From assembly GCA_017651785.1 (NCBI GenBank), contig JAGCCD010000006.1, positions 1 to 7,541 on the forward strand: a stretch of DNA of 7,541 nucleotides, in the 5' to 3' direction. Under the pieces are notes generated by a model. It was not told the origin of the DNA. It made no database searches and was given only the letters and a program-made list of their open reading frames with translations. A program made the translations under genes and the position numbers. How positions within the stretch are numbered: position 1 is the first letter of the stretch; each line of letters opens with the position of its first letter. The stretch comes from Bacteroidales bacterium. Lineage in GTDB: Bacteria > Bacteroidota > Bacteroidia > Bacteroidales > UBA932. Of this stretch, positions 1 through 5,960 are shown in pieces.

Positions 1-2
1 GG

Positions 3-1316
3 AAAGACCTTTCTTTCGCGCAGATGTTCAATCTCAGCTTCGGGTTCTTCGGAGTACAGATTGCATACGCCCTCCAGAGCGCAAACATCAGCCGCATCTT
101 CGCCACGCTGGGTGCAGACCCGCACCAGCTATCGTTCTTCTGGATACTTCCGCCCCTCATGGGCATGATAGTCCAGCCCCTCATAGGCAAGTGGTCAGAC
201 CGCACATGGTGCAAGATGGGCCGCAGAAAGCCCTACCTGCTCATAGGCGCAATCATAGCCGTGCTGGTTATGGTGTTCCTGCCCAACGCCGGCTCGCTGC
301 ACTTCGGCACCCGCCTGTTCCTGGGGCTCAACGCCGCAATGTGGTTCGGCCTCTTCTCCCTCATCTTCCTTGACACGTCCATCAACGTGGCCATGCAGCC
401 CTTCAAGATGATGGTGGGAGATATGGTAAGCGAAAAGCAGAAGGCCCACGCATACAGCATCCAGAGCTTCCTTTGCAACGCAGGCTCCCTGGTGGGCTAC
501 CTCTTCCCCATCTTCTTCACCTGGATAGGCATAGCCAACACCGCCCCCGAGGGCGTAATTCCGGACAGCGTGATCTACAGCTTCTACTTCGGCGCAGCCA
601 TCCTCATCCTCTGCGTTCTTTACACCTTCGTGAAGGTGAAGGAAATGCCTCCAAAGGAGTATGCGGAGTTTCACGGCATCAATCCCGCCAAGGCGGAAGA
701 AAAGAAGTCCGAAGGCCTTCTGAAGCTCCTTGTAAAGGCGCCCAAAACTTTCTGGACCGTGGGCCTGGTGCAGTTCTTCTGCTGGGCCGCGTTCCTCTAT
801 ATGTGGACATACACCAACGGTGCAATAGCCAAGAACTGCTGGGGCACCACAGACGTGGCTTCCGCAGAATACCAGGCCGCAGGCAACTGGGTGGGCGTCC
901 TCTTCGCCGTTCAGGCGGTGGGCTCCATTCTCTGGGCCCTCGCAATCCCCCGCTTCAGGAACCTCAAGGTCGCTTACGTGGTGAGCCTCCTGCTGGGCGC
1001 CGTGGGATTTGCTTCGGTAATGTTCATCCACAACCAGTACGCGCTGTTCGCCAGCTACTTCCTCATCGGCTTCGCCTGGGCCGCAATGCTCGCCCTGCCC
1101 TTCACGTTCCTCACCAACGCGCTTGAGGGTAATCCCTATATGGGCAGCTACCTGGGCCTCTTCAACTGCACCATCTGCCTGCCGCAGATAGTCGCCGCCG
1201 CTACCGGAGGCCTCGTAATAGGCCTTGTTGGCGGCAGCCAGGGCGCAATGCTCCTGCTCGCCGGCATATTCCTGGTGCTGGGAGCCTGCAGCGTGGCGCT
1301 GGTCAAGACCAAGTAA
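3..1316 (+). CDS. MFS sugar permease, SLC45/GPH-like (5' end outside window)
   Basis: Inner-membrane sugar transporter of the major facilitator superfamily, probably a cation symporter for maltose or other small sugars released from a glycan. The reading frame is open from the first full codon; the residues before Met at base 24 (KDLSFAQ) match the usual family N-terminus, so Met24 is internal and probably only a few codons are missing. Counting from that Met, about 12 hydrophobic segments are visible, six before and six after a charged central loop at about residues 206-240 (KVKEMPPKEYAEF onward). The loop after TM2 carries the MFS signature D59-R60 followed by G66-R67-R68-K69-P70-Y71, as in SLC45/sucrose-type permeases and those of Bacteroidota alpha-glucan loci. 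The C-terminus is complete (VALVKTK, then TAA). It lies 40 bases upstream of susC on the same strand, which suggests co-transcription. The family is clear; the sugar is inferred from context. Confidence 0.9.
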   Translation, partial: KDLSFAQMFNLSFGFFGVQIAYALQSANISRIFATLGADPHQLSFFWILPPLMGMIVQPLIGKWSDRTWCKMGRRKPYLLIGAIIAVLVMVFLPNAGSLHFGTRLFLGLNAAMWFGLFSLIFLDTSINVAMQPFKMMVGDMVSEKQKAHAYSIQSFLCNAGSLVGYLFPIFFTWIGIANTAPEGVIPDSVIYSFYFGAAILILCVLYTFVKVKEMPPKEYAEFHGINPAKAEEKKSEGLLKLLVKAPKTFWTVGLVQFFCWAAFLYMWTYTNGAIAKNCWGTTDVASAEYQAAGNWVGVLFAVQAVGSILWALAIPRFRNLKVAYVVSLLLGAVGFASVMFIHNQYALFASYFLIGFAWAAMLALPFTFLTNALEGNPYMGSYLGLFNCTICLPQIVAAATGGLVIGLVGGSQGAMLLLAGIFLVLGACSVALVKTK

Positions 1317-1356
1317 CTCATACCAATTCAACCAAATATTAACTACAACACTCTCA
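1317..1356 (+). other. MFS-susC intergenic gap / susC leader
   Basis: This 40-base gap is clearly richer in A and T than the flanking genes. It has no purine-rich Shine-Dalgarno sequence before the susC ATG, which is normal for Bacteroidota, where AT-rich unstructured leaders support initiation. I found no hairpin with a T-run and no clear match to the Bacteroidota -7 box (TAnnTTTG). The simplest reading is read-through from the permease gene into susC, although a weak or unusual promoter cannot be excluded by eye. Confidence 0.45.
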
Positions 1357-4300
1357 ATGAAAAGGATTTTAACCGCAGTATCCATACTCCTTCTGGGGCT
1401 GATGGGTACTAATGTATTCGCCCAGGGCGGATACCAGGTCAAGGGAGTCGTAGTCGATGCCATGGGACCCGTCATCGGTGCCACCGTCCTCGAGGCGGGC
1501 ACCTCCAACGGCGCACCCACCGGCCTCGACGGAGACTTCATCCTTACCGTTTCAAGCGCCGACGCAACGGTGGAAGTCAGTTGCATCGGTTACGCGACAC
1601 AGACTTTCACGGCCAAGGACATGCCCGCAGAGATCTTCATGGTAGAGGACACCGAATTCCTTGACGACGTCGTGGTCATCGGCTACGGTACCGTCAAGAA
1701 GAGCGACCTCACCGGCAGCGTCTCCACGGTCAAGGCCGACGAGATCAACAAGGGTGTCATCACCACTCCTGCAGACCTCCTCAGGGGCAAGACCGCAGGT
1801 GTAGTGGTCACCGCAGGTTCCGGTATGCCCGGCGCCGGAGCGACCATCCGTATCCGTGGTACCGCATCCCTCAACGCAGACCAGAGCCCTCTGGTGGTCA
1901 TAGACGGACTGCCCGTTTCCAACGACGGCATCTCCGGTATGTCAGACCCTCTGTCCTCCATCAACCCCGAGGACATCGAGAGCTTCTCCGTGCTCAAGGA
2001 CGCTTCCGCAACCGCAATCTACGGTTCCCGCGCATCCAACGGCGTTATCGTGATTACCACCAAGAAAGGCTCCAAGACGGCTTCCGCCCTGCCTCACATA
2101 GCGGTAGACTTCACCGCTTCCGTGAACACGGTGGCCAAGTACAACAAGCTTCTCACCAAAGACTCCATCGTAGACCTTATGCACAAGTTCTACGGCGTAA
2201 ATTCCGTAGCTGAGCAGCACCTCGGCGTGAACGGCGAGCTGTATGACACCGACTGGCAGAGGGAAATCTACCAGATTGCCCCTACCTACGACGGCAACAT
2301 CTCACTGAACGGACGTCTCGGCTCATTCCTCCCTTACCGCGTATCCGCCGGTTTCACAGACCAGAACGGTACCCTCAAGGGCTCGAAGATGGACCGCGGA
2401 ACCCTTTCCCTGAACCTCTCTCCGACCTTCTTCAACAAGCACCTCACCGTAAACCTTAACGGCAAGGGCACATACGCAAAGAACTGGTATGCCAACCAGA
2501 GCGCCATCAGCGCCGCCAACCATTACGATCCCACCAAGCCCGTAAAGAACGACGTTCCCGGCTACAACCTTAACGGTTTCACAGCCTGGCACGACGCTTC
2601 CGGCAACATCAACGGCATGGCGACGATGAACCCTGTGGCCCTCCTGAACTCCAAGACGGACACCGCAGACGCCTACCGTTTCATCGGCAACGCCCAGTTC
2701 GACTATAAAGTCCACGGACTGGAAGACCTCCGCTTCAACCTCAACCTCGGTCTGGACTGGGCCAAGTCCGGCGGAATGAACGAGATAGCTCAGGGCTCCG
2801 AGGAATCCTGGCACAACACCCGCGAGGCCGGCGGCGGTTCCCACACCGACTACAGCTACGGCCGTCGCGACACCACCCTCGAGTTCTACGGCGACTACAA
2901 CCACACATTCGCAGACGTACACAACGTAGACTTCATGGCCGGTTACTCCTGGCAGCACTTCTACAACGAGAGCAAGAGCGACAGCTACCGCCTGAGCGAC
3001 AACGCCACTCTGGGCAATTCAGTGGGCAAGGGCGAGCTTTACCTCATCTCCTTCTTCGGAAGGGCCAACTACGGCTTCGCAGACAAGTACCTGCTCACCG
3101 CCACCCTCCGCGCCGACGGAACCTCACGCTTCCAGAACCACAAATGGGGTATCTTCCCCTCAGTGGCATTCGCCTGGAACGTAATGAACGAGGACTTCAT
3201 GGCAGGCGCCCAGAATCTCTCCACCGCCAAGGTGCGTCTGAGCTGGGGCCAGACCGGCCAGCAGGCAGTCGGCGGCCTGTACGATACCTTCGCACAGTTC
3301 CTCACCAACCAGCTCGGCTCATATTACTACTTCGGTGACAGGCTCGTCACTCCCGTATCCGCACTCGGCTACAGCGCAGACCTGAGGTGGGAGACCACCA
3401 CCACCTACAACGCCGGTGTAGACTTCGGCTTCTGGAAAGACAGGCTCACCGCAAGCGTAGACCTGTACAAGCGCGACACCAAGGACATCCTTAACTTCAT
3501 CCCCGTCCCTGCCCTGAGCAACCTCACCAACTTCCTCAACACCAACATCGGTTCAATGACCAACATGGGTGTAGAGTTCGACGTGAACGCCATCCTGGTA
3601 GAGACCCGTGACATGAGCTGGACCGTGGGCGCCAACGCCGCATACAACCACAACGTCATCACCAAGCTCACCGCTTCCGACAGCGACGCAACCGGCGTAG
3701 AGACCGGCGGCATCTCCGGCGGTACCGGCAACACGGTGCAGATGTTCCAGGTAGGCATGCCGATGAACGCCTTCTACGTGTACCAGCAGGTGTACGACAA
3801 GGACGGCAAGCCCATCAGCGGCGTATATGTAGACCGCGCCGGCGCCTTCGACGAGAACGGCAACGCCATCCCCGACGGACAGATCACCGCTGCAGACAAA
3901 TACTTCTACCACAAGCCCTTCGCAGACTGGACCTTCGGTTTCAACACCTCCTTCAGCTGGAAGAACTGGACCGCGGCCCTGAGCGGCCACGCTTCCCTGG
4001 GCAACTGGGTATACAACAACGTCGCGTCAGACACCGAAATGCTCGCAGACCTCTGGACCAACAGCTTCGTCGGCAACCGCGTGGCCTCCGCAGCATACTC
4101 GATGTTCTCCCAGGCACAGTACCTGAGCGACTACTACGTCCGCGACGGCTCCTTCCTCAAGCTGGACAACTTCACCCTTGGCTACACCTTCCCCAGGCTG
4201 TTCAAGGTTACGGAAGACCGTTTCGCATCCCTCAACATCTTCGGCACCGTGCAGAACATCTGCACCCTCACCAAGTATGACGGAATCGATCCCGAAATCT

Positions 4301-4371
4301 ACGGCGGAATTGACGGTACCATGTACCCCCGCCCCAGAACTTTCGTCGCAGGCATCAAATTCAACTTCTAA
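1357..4371 (+). CDS. susC: SusC-like TonB-dependent outer-membrane glycan transporter
   Basis: A 1004-residue outer-membrane beta-barrel that imports oligosaccharides with TonB energy, paired with the SusD-like lid encoded next. The start is the ATG at 1357 because it opens a signal peptide (MKRILTAV, hydrophobic core LLLGLMG, cleavage after A22 in VFA|Q); in-frame ATGs further upstream lie inside the permease gene. Next come a carboxypeptidase-regulatory-like domain (about residues 26-100, ending near the IGY motif), a TonB-box/SusC signature (D103 to T112, DDVVVIGYGT), and the plug with family motifs D140-LLRGKTAGV, IRIRG at 164-168 and VLKDASATAIYGSRASNG at 212-229. The rest is a barrel rich in aromatic beta-strands, ending in AGIKFNF with a terminal Phe as expected for BAM-dependent insertion. 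No STN (secretin/TonB short) domain precedes the regulatory-like domain, so direct anti-sigma signalling by this protein is unlikely. Length is normal. The starch or maltodextrin substrate is inferred from the neighbours. Confidence 0.97.
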   Translation: MKRILTAVSILLLGLMGTNVFAQGGYQVKGVVVDAMGPVIGATVLEAGTSNGAPTGLDGDFILTVSSADATVEVSCIGYATQTFTAKDMPAEIFMVEDTEFLDDVVVIGYGTVKKSDLTGSVSTVKADEINKGVITTPADLLRGKTAGVVVTAGSGMPGAGATIRIRGTASLNADQSPLVVIDGLPVSNDGISGMSDPLSSINPEDIESFSVLKDASATAIYGSRASNGVIVITTKKGSKTASALPHIAVDFTASVNTVAKYNKLLTKDSIVDLMHKFYGVNSVAEQHLGVNGELYDTDWQREIYQIAPTYDGNISLNGRLGSFLPYRVSAGFTDQNGTLKGSKMDRGTLSLNLSPTFFNKHLTVNLNGKGTYAKNWYANQSAISAANHYDPTKPVKNDVPGYNLNGFTAWHDASGNINGMATMNPVALLNSKTDTADAYRFIGNAQFDYKVHGLEDLRFNLNLGLDWAKSGGMNEIAQGSEESWHNTREAGGGSHTDYSYGRRDTTLEFYGDYNHTFADVHNVDFMAGYSWQHFYNESKSDSYRLSDNATLGNSVGKGELYLISFFGRANYGFADKYLLTATLRADGTSRFQNHKWGIFPSVAFAWNVMNEDFMAGAQNLSTAKVRLSWGQTGQQAVGGLYDTFAQFLTNQLGSYYYFGDRLVTPVSALGYSADLRWETTTTYNAGVDFGFWKDRLTASVDLYKRDTKDILNFIPVPALSNLTNFLNTNIGSMTNMGVEFDVNAILVETRDMSWTVGANAAYNHNVITKLTASDSDATGVETGGISGGTGNTVQMFQVGMPMNAFYVYQQVYDKDGKPISGVYVDRAGAFDENGNAIPDGQITAADKYFYHKPFADWTFGFNTSFSWKNWTAALSGHASLGNWVYNNVASDTEMLADLWTNSFVGNRVASAAYSMFSQAQYLSDYYVRDGSFLKLDNFTLGYTFPRLFKVTEDRFASLNIFGTVQNICTLTKYDGIDPEIYGGIDGTMYPRPRTFVAGIKFNF

Positions 4372-4383
4372 TTCTGCGAGATC

Positions 4384-5952
4384 ATGAAAACACTCAAATA
4401 TATCATCTGCGCCACTCTGGCCGCATTTACACTCAGCTCCTGCGTATGGGACCTGAACGTCACCCCTATCGACCCCAACGCCGATACCGCAGACAAGGTT
4501 CTCGTAGACGAAGCTGCATTTGAGGCTCTCCTGGCAGGCGTATACACAGGCTACGCCACCCCCGGTTACTACGGTAAGGACGGAGGCCCTTCACTTTCCG
4601 GTCTTGACGGCGGTGCTTCCCAGTACATAAGGGGACTTTACAACCTCAACGAGCTCCCTACCGACGAATGCACCAACAGCTGGAACGACGGTACCATCAA
4701 GAACTTCCACTGGATGAACTGGACCACCGACGACGGTTTCATCTATTCATTCTACTCCCGTATCTATCTGCAGGTCGCAATGGCCAACGAGTTCATCCGC
4801 GAGGCAAAGGCTTCCAGCGTTGAATTCGCGAACAAGGAAGAGTTCATCGCCGAGGCCCGCGTACTCCGCGCTCTCGCATACCTGCACGCCATAGACAACT
4901 TCGGCAACGGCCCCTTCGCCGACGAAACCTCCATCGTGGGCGCCAACCCCGACGGAATCAGCCGCGCAGACCTGTTCGTATGGCTTGAGACCGAGCTCAA
5001 GGACCTCATAGACAACAGCGTCCTCGCAGCCCCCAGGGGCAACGGTTATGCACGCGCAGACAAGGGAGTCGCCAAGTTCCTCCTTGCCAAGCTTTACCTC
5101 AATGCAGAGGTCTACACCGGCACCGCCAAATGGCAGGAATGCGCCGACGTGCTCAAGGACCTTATGGACGACGGCTACAAGCTGCACACCACCTCCGCAG
5201 GCACCTACAACGCCTATCAGGAGCTCTTCATCGCAGACAACCAGCGCTGCACGGACGAAATCATCTTCGCCGTGGAGCAGGACGGCGTGAACACCACCAG
5301 CTACGGTGCCACCAACTACATCATCTTCGGTTCCACCATCGGTGACAACCCCACCATGGATCCCGACGAAATCGGCATCACCTCCGGCTGGAGCGGCCTG
5401 CACGTAACTCCTCAGTTCTACGACAAGTTCGCAGCCAACGACGCCCGCAACCTCTTCCATACTGAAGGACAGACCAAAGACATCATCGACATCGGCAACA
5501 ACCTCAACGGTTACGCGTTCAAGAAGTTCCTCAACCGCACATCCGACGGCGGCTACGCCAAGGAAAAGGGTTCCGTAGACACAGACTTCCCCATGATGCG
5601 TTATGCAGATGTCCTTCTTATGGCGGCAGAGTGCCAGGCCCGCGGCGCTTCCATAGACGGCCTTTCAGCCTTCAACCAGGTGCGCGCACGCGCCGGCATC
5701 CCCGCCGTATCCTCACTCAGCCTCGACGAGATCATCGACGAGCGCGGCCGTGAGCTCTATCAGGAATGCTGGAGGCGCAGCGACCTTGTACGGTTCGGCC
5801 TCTTCACTACGGGCAAATACCTCTGGCAGTGGAAGGGCGACGTCTATGAAGGACGTGCCGTCGACGAGGGACGCAACGTCTACCCCATCCCCGACAGCGA
5901 CCTTCTCGCCAATTCCAAGCTCGTACCTTTCCAGCACGAATACTATAAATAG
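4384..5952 (+). CDS. susD: SusD-like glycan-binding surface lipoprotein
   Basis: A 522-residue lipoprotein that binds glycan at the cell surface and closes the SusC barrel. The start at 4384 gives a signal peptide with lipobox LSSC (lipidated C20). The N-terminal SusD region includes NELPTDE (89-95) and the TPR-like helices EARVLRALAYLHAIDNFG (157-174) and YARADKGVAKFLLAKLYLNA (from 222). The C-terminal RagB/SusD domain has RYADVLLMAAE (406-416), FNQVRARAG (430-438), IIDERGRELYQE (450-461) and the closing VYPIPDSDL. R83, W100, Y312 and W336 have the same mutual spacings as the starch-contacting R81/W98 and Y296/W320 that I recall for B. thetaiotaomicron SusD, which favours an alpha-glucan ligand. 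It starts 12 bases after susC, as is usual for this obligate pair. Length is normal for the family. The family call is very safe; the ligand call is an inference from residue spacing. Confidence 0.97.
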   Translation: MKTLKYIICATLAAFTLSSCVWDLNVTPIDPNADTADKVLVDEAAFEALLAGVYTGYATPGYYGKDGGPSLSGLDGGASQYIRGLYNLNELPTDECTNSWNDGTIKNFHWMNWTTDDGFIYSFYSRIYLQVAMANEFIREAKASSVEFANKEEFIAEARVLRALAYLHAIDNFGNGPFADETSIVGANPDGISRADLFVWLETELKDLIDNSVLAAPRGNGYARADKGVAKFLLAKLYLNAEVYTGTAKWQECADVLKDLMDDGYKLHTTSAGTYNAYQELFIADNQRCTDEIIFAVEQDGVNTTSYGATNYIIFGSTIGDNPTMDPDEIGITSGWSGLHVTPQFYDKFAANDARNLFHTEGQTKDIIDIGNNLNGYAFKKFLNRTSDGGYAKEKGSVDTDFPMMRYADVLLMAAECQARGASIDGLSAFNQVRARAGIPAVSSLSLDEIIDERGRELYQECWRRSDLVRFGLFTTGKYLWQWKGDVYEGRAVDEGRNVYPIPDSDLLANSKLVPFQHEYYK

Positions 5953-5960
5953 TGTCAGCA

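Noticed and set aside
473..1126. Plus-strand open frame of 217 codons inside the permease gene
   Set aside because: The product is rich in Arg, Pro, Gly and His, typical of an out-of-frame reading of GC-rich coding DNA, and it lies wholly inside the MFS gene.
1225..1356. In-frame extension of susC upstream to an ATG at 1225
   Set aside because: It overlaps the end of the permease gene and would bury the signal peptide that begins at 1357 behind 44 residues with no export function.
1317..1356. Possible promoter or terminator in the permease-susC gap
   Set aside because: Checked on both strands for TAnnTTTG with an upstream TTTG and for a hairpin with a T-run; no convincing match in 40 bases.
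195..1586. Long minus-strand open frame (463 codons) opposite the permease and the start of susC
   Set aside because: It spans two clearly recognised plus-strand genes and the gap between them. Its translation has no hydrophobic or domain pattern that I recognise, and such frames are common opposite genes with G/C-rich third positions.
2323..2958. Minus-strand open frame of 211 codons opposite susC
   Set aside because: Valine- and glycine-rich low-complexity translation opposite a well-supported SusC barrel; no independent evidence of a gene.
4747..5460. Minus-strand open frame of 237 codons opposite susD
   Set aside because: Same kind of Val/Gly-rich shadow. The plus-strand frame carries unmistakable SusD motifs across the same interval.
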